NCBI GenBank assembly: GCA_964505385.1
Contig: CAZDIA010000019.1
Location: 1-52,202 of the forward strand
From: SLJN01 sp964505385
GTDB lineage: Bacteria; Bacteroidota; Rhodothermia; Balneolales; Natronogracilivirgulaceae
Length of the DNA: 52,202 nucleotides
Direction: 5' to 3'
Below are positions 1 to 7,616 of this stretch, piece by piece. A program made the translations under genes and the position numbers. Position 1 is the first letter of the stretch, and the number at the start of each line of letters is the position of its first letter. The notes beneath the pieces were generated by a model. That model saw only the letters and a program-made list of their open reading frames with translations, searched no databases and had not been told where the DNA came from.

Positions 1-1
1 A

Positions 2-373
2 ATTGGCACACCACCGGAGCCGGAAACTGAAGAAGAGGCTGAAATCGACGATGAAGACGTAGAATATGTACAATGTGATCAGCTTGATGAAGAGCCGGAA
101 ATAAGCGGCGGACTGGAAGATTTTCTGGAACGCAGCGGATTCCAGGAAACAATAGATCAGATGATGCTGACCGGTGAGTTTGAAGTTACGGCGGTTATTG
201 ATGAAGAGGGGTATGTCATCGATGTTATATATACGGAAGAAGATGACCCGCTAGGCTTTATGGATGAACTTAGTGAAGCGATTATTGAAGAAATGACTTT
301 GTCACCACCCCGTCTCGATGGCGAGCCTGTAGACGCCAAGTGCGAATTGAACTTACAGTTGGATTACAACTGA
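2..373 (+). CDS. TonB C-terminal-like protein (3' part only)
   Basis: The reading frame is open from the window edge to a TGA at 371-373, so only the last 123 residues are visible. After a very acidic stretch comes a segment resembling a TonB C-terminal domain: a short helix-like part (GGLEDFLERSGF), the beta pair EFEVTAVIDEEGYVIDVIY, and the closing G-E-P-V-D-A-K-C-E-L strand, the usual order in energy-transducer TonB proteins. Such domains pass proton-motive energy to outer-membrane receptors or serve as periplasmic accessory domains. The N-terminal part lies outside the window, so a transmembrane anchor cannot be confirmed. The stop overlaps the pyrD stop on the other strand by 10 bases. 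Family assignment is moderate; function is inferred. Confidence 0.6.
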   Translation: MGTPPEPETEEEAEIDDEDVEYVQCDQLDEEPEISGGLEDFLERSGFQETIDQMMLTGEFEVTAVIDEEGYVIDVIYTEEDDPLGFMDELSEAIIEEMTLSPPRLDGEPVDAKCELNLQLDYN

Positions 374-1449
374 AAATATTCCCGAAGCTCATCTGTATTC
401 CGGAGATTTTCTTTTTCCATCAGTTTCCCGAAGTAAAGCAGGATACTGTTAACCAATTGAGGGCCTTTATAAACCAAGCCTGTGTAAATCTGCAGCAAAT
501 CAGCACCGCATGCAATTGTGGCTGCAGCTCTTTGAAACCCGTCTATACCACCGGCTCCGATCAGAATTTTTTCTTTGGGTACCTCATTTCTGATGAATTG
601 AAGCATACTGCAGCTTCTGAGATGCAGTGGATTCCCGCTAATGCCCCCACTGCCGATTTCATTGAGGCGTGACTTTGGGGTATTAAGTATAGTTCGATCT
701 TTTGACGTATTGCAACATACATATCCATCAATGCCGTAGTGCTCGGTAACTTGAAGAAGCCGGGATGTCTGTTTTTCGTCTAAATCCGCAGAAAACTTCA
801 CAAAAAGCGGTGGTGATTTGTCTCCACGTTTCCTGTAGATTGCGCTGAGCAAGTCTTTCAGGGTATCCGGTTCTTCAAAACTCTTACCGTCATCGGTATT
901 CGGGCAGGAAATATTAAGGGTAATGTATTGAGCGTAAGCTTCAAGTTTCTGATAACTGTAGATGTAATCTTCAATGGCAGCGTCTTCGTAGATATCAGGA
1001 TCAGGGGTTTTGGCAATATTTACACCGGGCCGTTTGTTACTTTTGCTGAGTCTTTCAGCAATTACGTCAGCGCCCTCATTATTCAATCCCATCCGATTGA
1101 TTAATGAACGTTCAGCGGGCAGCCGGAATAATCTCGGCCGGGGGTTTCCGGCGGATGGTTTGGCGGTCACGCTTCCGACTTCCCGGAAGCTGAATCCCAT
1201 AGTATCACTGAAATTTTCAAGATCACCGTTTTTATCAAATCCTGCTGCGAGACCGATCGGGTGCGTGAATTGCAGCGGCCCAAAGTCTTGTGCCAGACGT
1301 GAAGAAGTATCATCCAAAAGTGGTACAGGTGAGCCGCCGATTTTTGAAACCAATGGATTATTTGCCCAATTTGTAGCAAATAAGTGTACAGTTTCGGGAT
1401 CAAGCCGGAATAGTACAGGACGAATAAATTGTTGATAAAGTTGGCTCAT
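364..1449 (-). CDS. pyrD: dihydroorotate dehydrogenase (quinone), class 2
   Basis: The 361-residue product oxidises dihydroorotate to orotate in pyrimidine synthesis, passing electrons through FMN to quinone at the membrane. The N-terminal helices (FIRPVLFRLDPETVH), the length and the FMN-phosphate region (GAGGIDGFQRAAATI, then GADLLQIYTGLVYKGP) are those of class 2 enzymes. The active-site loop reads TLNISCPNT, with Cys where class 2 enzymes such as E. coli PyrD carry the catalytic-base Ser; Cys there is the class 1 hallmark. Start is ATG at 1449. The gene is convergent with, and overlaps by 10 bases, the TonB-like gene. Confidence 0.93.
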   Translation of the reverse strand: MSQLYQQFIRPVLFRLDPETVHLFATNWANNPLVSKIGGSPVPLLDDTSSRLAQDFGPLQFTHPIGLAAGFDKNGDLENFSDTMGFSFREVGSVTAKPSAGNPRPRLFRLPAERSLINRMGLNNEGADVIAERLSKSNKRPGVNIAKTPDPDIYEDAAIEDYIYSYQKLEAYAQYITLNISCPNTDDGKSFEEPDTLKDLLSAIYRKRGDKSPPLFVKFSADLDEKQTSRLLQVTEHYGIDGYVCCNTSKDRTILNTPKSRLNEIGSGGISGNPLHLRSCSMLQFIRNEVPKEKILIGAGGIDGFQRAAATIACGADLLQIYTGLVYKGPQLVNSILLYFGKLMEKENLRNTDELREYFQL

Positions 1450-1521
1450 GAATGATCCGCTTAAATCTTAAGTTGGTTTGAAATAAATATGAGTCGGCTC
1501 CGGAAAAGGATTTATTCAAAA

Positions 1522-1575
1522 CCCGACAGCGTCCGAAGGACCTGTTGGCGTTTTCTTAGAGACATTATTTAATTA
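1522..1575 (+). repeat. partial copy of palindromic repeat family B
   Basis: Between pyrD and folC the segment around TTGGCGTTTTCTTAGA (1545-1560) and the following ATTATTTAATT matches the right arm of the full-length repeat at 33041-33200. The left arm is missing. Confidence 0.6.
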
Positions 1576-1676
1576 TTCAGTCTCACGGAATTACCGTATA
1601 ATAATTGCTTTGAATAGAAGATATAAAATTTCATTTATATCAAAAGTTGTGAAGGTTGGCATATAATTAACAGCAA

Positions 1677-2909
1677 TTGGAAGAGCGTGATAACAAAATA
1701 TCAGAATTTTATACTGTTCAGGATGTACAAAACTACCTGAACATGATACCGATGTTTGCCGTTGCCGGCGACAGGGCGGCCAACTGGGGTCTTGAAGGTA
1801 TAAACACGCTATGCAGGTTGATGAGTGATCCTCATAAAGAGTTGCGCACAATACATATCGCCGGCACCAACGGAAAAGGAACGCTGGCACATTATTTATT
1901 TGAGGTATTGATTGATAATGGATACAAGGTGGGATTATATACCTCTCCGCATCTTTATAAAGTGAATGAGCGGTGGCGGATAAATGATAAAAACATGACT
2001 GATACAGAGTTGCTGGAGCTATTTCAAAAATACGGTGCCGGCATACAGGACTCAGCGCCCACTTTTTTTGAATTAACTACTGCTTTGGCATTTCGTTATT
2101 TTGCAGATCAGAATGTGGATTTGGCGATTATAGAAACGGGACTGGGCGGACGTTTTGATGCGACCAACATTGTTGATCCGGAAGTGAGTATCATAACTTC
2201 AATAGATTATGATCATCAAAAAATCTTGGGTAATACACTTGAGAAGATAGCGTGTGAAAAAGCTGGTATCATAAAACCGGAAAAGTCGGTAATCATCGGA
2301 CAAATGTCCTCGGAGGCTGAGGCCGTTATCCGAGAAAGAGCAAAAGATCTAAACAGCGAATTTATAAAAACCGAAGATTTCGGGTATAAAGATTTAAATT
2401 CAATGCAACAAGACCCTAATTTCAGTTTAGCTTGCACGACTCTTTCGTATTTAGATCAGAAAATCCCGGTTGATCATAGTTCGGTGACTACCACGCTTGT
2501 TAAGGCTCAAAAAACAGTAAAAGGACGTTTTGAAAAGCTGCATCCGCAGTTATCCTGGTATTATGACGGTGCTCACAATCCGGCAGCCGTTAAACTGATG
2601 AAAGAGAAAATAAAAAGATTGAATTCATTATCATACGCCACTGTGGTTTTGAGCGTTATGGAAGACAAAGCCACAAAAGAATTTTTAAGTTTATTTTCGG
2701 AATTCAAGAAAATATTCTATTATCCATTACCATTTGAACGCGCAGCAACGTTCGCCGAAATTAGTTCGGTACTATATGAAGTGGAATTATTCCCTTTAGA
2801 TGGGAAAAGAAGTTCAGGTCTGCTTGAAAATTTAAAATCTGATCTGGTTATTTTCACTGGAAGTTTTTACTTTTACCCATACGTAAAAGAATGGATCAAA
2901 AACTTTTGA
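1677..2909 (+). CDS. folC: bifunctional folylpolyglutamate/dihydrofolate synthase
   Basis: This Mur-ligase-family enzyme (410 residues) adds glutamate to folates, and to dihydropteroate if bifunctional. The P-loop AGTNGKGTLAHYLFE, the following GLYTSPHL, the ETGLGGRFDATN motif and the C-terminal-domain YYDGAHNPAAV are all in FolC order. The start is a TTG at 1677: an in-frame TAA lies at 1668-1670, and the next ATG (1743) would cut into the conserved N-terminal helix ending in MIPMF. No clear Shine-Dalgarno is present. The first 19 bases of an unassigned small ORF (2891-3037) overlap its 3' end, and rho follows 143 bases downstream on the same strand. Confidence 0.93.
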   Translation: MEERDNKISEFYTVQDVQNYLNMIPMFAVAGDRAANWGLEGINTLCRLMSDPHKELRTIHIAGTNGKGTLAHYLFEVLIDNGYKVGLYTSPHLYKVNERWRINDKNMTDTELLELFQKYGAGIQDSAPTFFELTTALAFRYFADQNVDLAIIETGLGGRFDATNIVDPEVSIITSIDYDHQKILGNTLEKIACEKAGIIKPEKSVIIGQMSSEAEAVIRERAKDLNSEFIKTEDFGYKDLNSMQQDPNFSLACTTLSYLDQKIPVDHSSVTTTLVKAQKTVKGRFEKLHPQLSWYYDGAHNPAAVKLMKEKIKRLNSLSYATVVLSVMEDKATKEFLSLFSEFKKIFYYPLPFERAATFAEISSVLYEVELFPLDGKRSSGLLENLKSDLVIFTGSFYFYPYVKEWIKNF

Positions 2910-3052
2910 AAAGCGAGGATCAGCAGGCCTATCTTCCTGAATCTATCCGTTTTACTACACTCCTTTTTGAATTTACGCCAAACATATTTAATGGGGTAAC
3001 TCTCCACACAGAGCACGTTATGCTTAGGTCATTGTAATTGTATAAATAAATT

Positions 3053-4681
3053 ATGCCTCAAGAACAGCTAATAGGTTTAGATCCTAAAGAATTGGATCAT
3101 CTTCACAGAAAAAAATTAAAGGAACTGCAGGAAATTGCCAGAGAAAATGGCATTAAGCCGGTAACCGGGTTGCGTAAACAAACTCTGATTAACAGAATCA
3201 GATATCACGCCAAGCAGATCGGTTACCAATCCAGCCTGGATTTTAATCAGGATAGCAGCCGGCATACTGAACAAGAAACGCAGGAAAAAACGAAACGGGA
3301 TCATCAACAACAAAGTGAACCTGATTCGTCTGCTGCGCCTAAGCAGGAGACAGATAATGGCAGGCAATCTGATAAGTCGAAATCCTCACCGGCAGGTCAA
3401 AAGGATCAAACCGATCGGAAAACGCACTCAAAAAAATCAGATCAGGATCAAGAGAAGAAAAAAGGTGGATCCAATGGGGATAAAAAGCAACATGCTTCGC
3501 GTAAGCTCCCAGAATCTGATGCCGAGACTCTGGAAGAGCGACTTAAAGAAATTACTCCGAAGCTCGGGGGCTACCTGATTAATGAAGGCACGTTGGAAAT
3601 CCTGCCGGATGGATATGGATTTTTGCGTTCATCTAATTACAATTACGCGGCAAGCCCCGATGATATTTATGTATCGCCTTCCCAGATCAAGCGCTTTTGC
3701 CTTAAACAGGGTGATTCTGTAATTGGCGTAATCCGTCCGCCGAAAGTAGGGGAACGCTATTTCGCGCTGCTTCGGGTTGACGGGGTGAACGGATGCATTC
3801 CCGACAATATGGATGAGAGGGAGGATTTTGAAAACCTGCTGCCGATCTATCCGGATGAGCGTTTTAAACTTGAATATGACAGGAATCAGTATACCACCCG
3901 GATGGTCGATCTATTTGCCCCGATCGGTAAAGGGCAGCGCGGCCTTATTGTAGCACAGCCCAAAACAGGAAAGACTACAATCCTTCGAAACATTGCCAAT
4001 GCGGTGAATGCCAACAATCCTGATGCAAAGGTAGTTATTCTTCTTGTGGATGAACGGCCCGAAGAAGTCACCGAAATGGAGCGTAATGTAAAGAACAGCG
4101 AAGTAGTGGCTTCCACCTTTGATCAGCGCCCTGAAAATCACATCGGCCTGGCCGAAATTATATTTGAGAAGTGCAAGCGCATGGTTGAAAGCGGTCATGA
4201 TGTGCTTCTGTTGATGGATTCTATTACCCGACTCTCAAGGGCTTATAACATCACGGCATCGAATACAGGGCGAACGATGACCGGAGGAGTTGACTCGGAA
4301 GCGCTCAAAGCACCACGCCAGTTATTCAGTTCGGCACGTAATATAGAAAACGGGGGGTCACTCACCATTATAGCTACTGCACTAGTCGAAACCGGATCAC
4401 GTATGGACGATGTCATCTTTGAAGAGTTCAAAGGAACCGGTAATATGGAGTTGGTTCTCGACCGTCGCCTTTCTGACCGCCGCATTTTCCCTGCTATTGA
4501 TATATTCCGAAGTGGTACACGCCGCGAAGACCTGATCGTGCCGGAACAAGAACGGGAGAAAGTCAATTTGCTACGGCGTTTCCTGAATAAGATGACTCCG
4601 ATGGAGGCGATGGAATTCCTACTCACTAAGATGACAGGCACCCGATCCAATGAGGAGTTTTTAATCTCAATGAACCAGTAA
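3053..4681 (+). CDS. rho: transcription termination factor Rho
   Basis: Rho is the hexameric RNA helicase that ends transcription of untranslated RNA. This 542-residue protein has the Rho N-terminal helical domain (about residues 15-52), then about 100 residues of low-complexity Q/K/S/D/E sequence (55-155), the cold-shock RNA-binding domain (about 178-250, LPDGYGFLRS), Walker A AQPKTGKTT (301-309), Walker B LLLMDSITRLSRAYN (385-399), and the Q/R-loop region with ALVETGSRMDDVI and KGTGNMEL. E. coli Rho is 419 residues and lacks the insertion. Long disordered insertions are known in Bacteroidota Rho; in Bacteroides thetaiotaomicron one drives condensate formation. ATG at 3053; no obvious Shine-Dalgarno. 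Confidence 0.97.
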   Translation: MPQEQLIGLDPKELDHLHRKKLKELQEIARENGIKPVTGLRKQTLINRIRYHAKQIGYQSSLDFNQDSSRHTEQETQEKTKRDHQQQSEPDSSAAPKQETDNGRQSDKSKSSPAGQKDQTDRKTHSKKSDQDQEKKKGGSNGDKKQHASRKLPESDAETLEERLKEITPKLGGYLINEGTLEILPDGYGFLRSSNYNYAASPDDIYVSPSQIKRFCLKQGDSVIGVIRPPKVGERYFALLRVDGVNGCIPDNMDEREDFENLLPIYPDERFKLEYDRNQYTTRMVDLFAPIGKGQRGLIVAQPKTGKTTILRNIANAVNANNPDAKVVILLVDERPEEVTEMERNVKNSEVVASTFDQRPENHIGLAEIIFEKCKRMVESGHDVLLLMDSITRLSRAYNITASNTGRTMTGGVDSEALKAPRQLFSSARNIENGGSLTIIATALVETGSRMDDVIFEEFKGTGNMELVLDRRLSDRRIFPAIDIFRSGTRREDLIVPEQEREKVNLLRRFLNKMTPMEAMEFLLTKMTGTRSNEEFLISMNQ

Positions 4682-4700
4682 TTGCGGTTAGGGCTGGTCG

Positions 4701-4738
4701 GTAGGGCACTTAGAGTTTACTTACAGACACTATTTAAC
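4701..4738 (-). repeat. partial copy of palindromic repeat family B
   Basis: GGGCACTTAGAGTTTACTTACAGACACTATTTAA matches, in reverse orientation, the left outer arm of the full repeat at 33041-33200. It fills most of the gap between the convergent rho and MBL genes, and the MBL stop codon (TAG, complement of 4730-4732) lies inside it. Confidence 0.6.
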
Positions 4739-5575
4739 TTCTTTAAGGATGTATTTTCGGCTGCTGTCTTTACTGAGTTTTCCGAATTTCTGTTGGATGG
4801 AATGATAGAAAAAGAGGGTAGCCTGCTCTCTGAATGCACGCTGTAATAACAGAGTTTTCATCTTTTTTGTTTGATCAGGGTACAGGTCTGCATGTTTCAT
4901 GCTGTATTGATTTAGCTGAAACTCATTCGGCACAATATCCCCGCAGAAATAAGCGGTTTCAACTGCGCTTGAAAGCCTTACGATTTGATGGCCAGGCGTA
5001 TGCCCTCCGGTTTTTATGATTTCGAATCCGGGTATTAACTCCATATAATCTTCTTTGATAAATTGGAGATATCCGTCAGCGGCAAGTCGATACAGATCAT
5101 CAATTTCATACCCCATCCCGTCAACGGGGTTTTGCTCTCCAACCATTGAAACCGCATAATCCCATTCCATCTGGTGGATAAGTATTTTGGCTTTCGGAAG
5201 GGTCGGGCGGGTTTCCATATGTTGGGTCGAGTACGTTAATCCCGCCATATGGTCGTAGTGCAAATGGCTGACCACGACGTAATCGATGTCTTCTGGTTGT
5301 AGCCCGAATATTTCAAGATTGGTATGCAGATTGGAAACATCCGGGTCGAGCTCTTTTTTGTCCAGCCCTATTCCAAGTCCGGCATCAACCAGAATATTAA
5401 ATTCAGATGATTGAACAAGTAACGGATCAAGTGCTATCCTGCTGTAACCAGGGGGAGACTCTCCTTTTTTGATTTTCGGTTTTTTAGGGCTTCCGGCTCT
5501 TCGTATAGAGCCCGATGCGGTTACTTCAAATGTTCCTTCACTTAGTTGTTCTACTGCAAATTTGCCTATGTGCAT
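4730..5575 (-). CDS. metallo-beta-lactamase-fold hydrolase
   Basis: The 281-residue protein has the zinc-binding HLHYDH motif (His104, His106, Asp108, His109), an upstream ILVDAGLG strand, a later ETGGHTPGHQ-like element (KTGGHTPGHQIV) and AYFCGDIVPNEF, in the order of the glyoxalase II/AHL-lactonase branch. Such enzymes hydrolyse esters, thioesters or lactones; the substrate is not deducible. It has no signal peptide and is probably cytoplasmic. Start is ATG at 5575. The last codons and stop lie in a copy of repeat family B, suggesting that the repeat arrived exactly at the gene end. Confidence 0.85.
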   Translation of the reverse strand: MHIGKFAVEQLSEGTFEVTASGSIRRAGSPKKPKIKKGESPPGYSRIALDPLLVQSSEFNILVDAGLGIGLDKKELDPDVSNLHTNLEIFGLQPEDIDYVVVSHLHYDHMAGLTYSTQHMETRPTLPKAKILIHQMEWDYAVSMVGEQNPVDGMGYEIDDLYRLAADGYLQFIKEDYMELIPGFEIIKTGGHTPGHQIVRLSSAVETAYFCGDIVPNEFQLNQYSMKHADLYPDQTKKMKTLLLQRAFREQATLFFYHSIQQKFGKLSKDSSRKYILKEVK

Positions 5576-5660
5576 TGCCGGAAATCCCGGTTAATATTTT
5601 TGGTGGTTTAAAACCAATTATAGTGTTGGTTTATTCGATTTGCAAAGAAAATGTGAAGAA

Positions 5661-5693
5661 AACCACAGGCTTTTTTACTTAAAGCCTGTGGTT
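5661..5693 (-). terminator. intrinsic terminator behind sppA
   Basis: A perfect 13-bp stem (5661-5673 with 5681-5693, arm AACCACAGGCTTT) with a 7-base loop lies 17 bases beyond the sppA stop. On the minus strand it is followed by TTCTTC and further T-rich sequence. It could work in both directions, but no plus-strand gene feeds into it. Confidence 0.8.
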
Positions 5694-5709
5694 TGTAATA
5701 GCAACGTTA

Positions 5710-7497
5710 TCACTCAATTTTGATCTCATACGGAATCCAGAACAAACCTCCGGGGCGTGCCATAACTTGCAGCTTTTCAAGTGCTTTAAGTTTCTCCGCA
5801 CCGGGGAAATCAGGATTCAACATTTGCTGAATGCGCGTTTCCGTTCCAATGGATAGTTGTTCCAGAAAGGTTTTAGGTTTTGGAAACATTTCCGTGTTGT
5901 AATCTTCAATTTCAGCCATCTCAGCGGCAAGATCGAGAGAGGTTTGCAATCCGCCGATCTGATCGATTAGACCTTCTTCTTTGGCGTGTTCGCCGGTCCA
6001 GATTCGTCCTTGAGCTACCTCATGCACTTCATCTATTGTCATATCGCGGCTTTTCGCCATTCGGCTGAGGAATGTTTCATACAAATCATCAATCATATCT
6101 TCAAAAAACACCCTTTCCTGATCGGTCATCCTCCTTCTGGAATCCATCCAATCAGCATACTGATGGGATTTTACGCCATCAAAAGAAATATTTAAATGTT
6201 CCTGATAAAGATCTTCGACATTGACCAAAGTTCCGATCACACCGATAGAGCCGGTAACTGTATTGGGAGAGGCGACGATGGTGTCAGCTCCGGCAGCTAT
6301 GTAGTAACCGCCGCTTGCTGCCACCGGTCCCATTGAAGCCACCACAGGTAGGTCTTCAGAAAGTCTCCTCAGGCGCTCCCAGATCAGATCACTTGTATCA
6401 GGAGAGCCGCCGGGGCTGTTGATACGAACTACCACCGCTTTAACATCATCATCATCTTTGATATTATCAATTTGTTCCAGCACTCGGGTTGCGGTGATAA
6501 CATCTTGCTGTCCCGGGAAAAAACCGCCGTCCATTTGCGGCAAAATCGGACCGCTTGCATACAGGACAGCAATTTTTTCAGGGCCATCATATCTGTCTAC
6601 ACCGGCAGACTCGGCAGAAACCCGGTTATACCGGGATAGTTTTAGTATTTCCGGTCGGGAAAACCCTTCATCTTCTGAGCGTTGCAGAATACGTTCTTCA
6701 ATAGCATTCGGATAGAGAAAATCATCTACCAATCCATAATCTTTAGCGAAATCCATTCGCATACGGGGTTTCTCATTGAGCAAGTCATTAACCTCAGCAA
6801 CACTCATTCCTGATTTTTCAGACACTGCCTCAGCAAACACGTCGCTGGTAGCATCGATCATATCTTCCAGCTGCTCTCTGTCTTGAGGGTCAAGCTCTTC
6901 GCGATGTGAAAAGATTCCAGGAGATTTATAATCACCCCGGGTTACTTCATCAATTTCAACACCTATTTGATCCAGCATTCCTCCGTAAAATTCAACTTGG
7001 GCACTGAATCCTGTAAACTGGAAGAAAGTTTCCGGCGGAGCAAAGATCGAATCGGCTGCGCTTGCCACAAAGTAGCCCTGTTCGTTCCACCCTCTGTCAT
7101 CAGTACCGGCGTATACAAATTTGCCGGTCTCCTCGCGGAACTCGGTGATCATCTCTCGAGCCTCCTGGAGTCGTGCCCAGGAAGTACCCATGAAGCTAAC
7201 ATTTAACCATATACCGGCAATCCGATCATCAGCGGCCGCCTTTTGTAAATTATTATTCAGGCTTTGCATGCTGATTGGTGCCCGGTCTGGCGGGGTGAAA
7301 AGCATTTCAAAAGGATCTTCGGTAACTCTTTCAGGCAGGGCACCCTGAAGGTTAACTTTTAAAACCGATCCGTCTGCTACGTAAGGTTCGGTCTCACGCT
7401 GGGCGGAAAAAATTACCACAAGTAAGACTAAAAACAGTAATATGGATGCGAGGATAAACCCCAGCATGCTGGCAAGCATTGTTCGGAGGAATTTCAT
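5710..7497 (-). CDS. sppA: signal peptide peptidase SppA, 67K type
   Basis: SppA is a membrane-bound serine protease that degrades cleaved signal peptides. The 595-residue protein has one N-terminal transmembrane helix (about 5-32) and two tandem S49 domains. The catalytic dyad is recognisable: Lys191 in RGDYKSPG in the N-terminal half and Ser395 in GPVAASGGYY in the C-terminal half, matching E. coli Lys209 and Ser409. NSPGGSP (360-366) forms the expected oxyanion region. The length agrees with the long form of the family. Start is ATG at 7497. The gene is divergent from the following oxidoreductase and ends at a strong hairpin terminator. Confidence 0.95.
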   Translation of the reverse strand: MKFLRTMLASMLGFILASILLFLVLLVVIFSAQRETEPYVADGSVLKVNLQGALPERVTEDPFEMLFTPPDRAPISMQSLNNNLQKAAADDRIAGIWLNVSFMGTSWARLQEAREMITEFREETGKFVYAGTDDRGWNEQGYFVASAADSIFAPPETFFQFTGFSAQVEFYGGMLDQIGVEIDEVTRGDYKSPGIFSHREELDPQDREQLEDMIDATSDVFAEAVSEKSGMSVAEVNDLLNEKPRMRMDFAKDYGLVDDFLYPNAIEERILQRSEDEGFSRPEILKLSRYNRVSAESAGVDRYDGPEKIAVLYASGPILPQMDGGFFPGQQDVITATRVLEQIDNIKDDDDVKAVVVRINSPGGSPDTSDLIWERLRRLSEDLPVVASMGPVAASGGYYIAAGADTIVASPNTVTGSIGVIGTLVNVEDLYQEHLNISFDGVKSHQYADWMDSRRRMTDQERVFFEDMIDDLYETFLSRMAKSRDMTIDEVHEVAQGRIWTGEHAKEEGLIDQIGGLQTSLDLAAEMAEIEDYNTEMFPKPKTFLEQLSIGTETRIQQMLNPDFPGAEKLKALEKLQVMARPGGLFWIPYEIKIE

Positions 7498-7616
7498 AAA
7501 CTTTTTGCCGTAGGTTTTGGTTGATCAGGTTGATTTATGATTAGTCAGGAATCACATCTAATAAATAATTGATAGTTACAAAGTATACGAAAATCTATTA
7601 AAAATGGTTCAAATTT

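Noticed and set aside
340..672. 110-codon plus-strand ORF over the pyrD gene
   Set aside because: It lies antisense to the conserved pyrD coding sequence and has no recognisable features.
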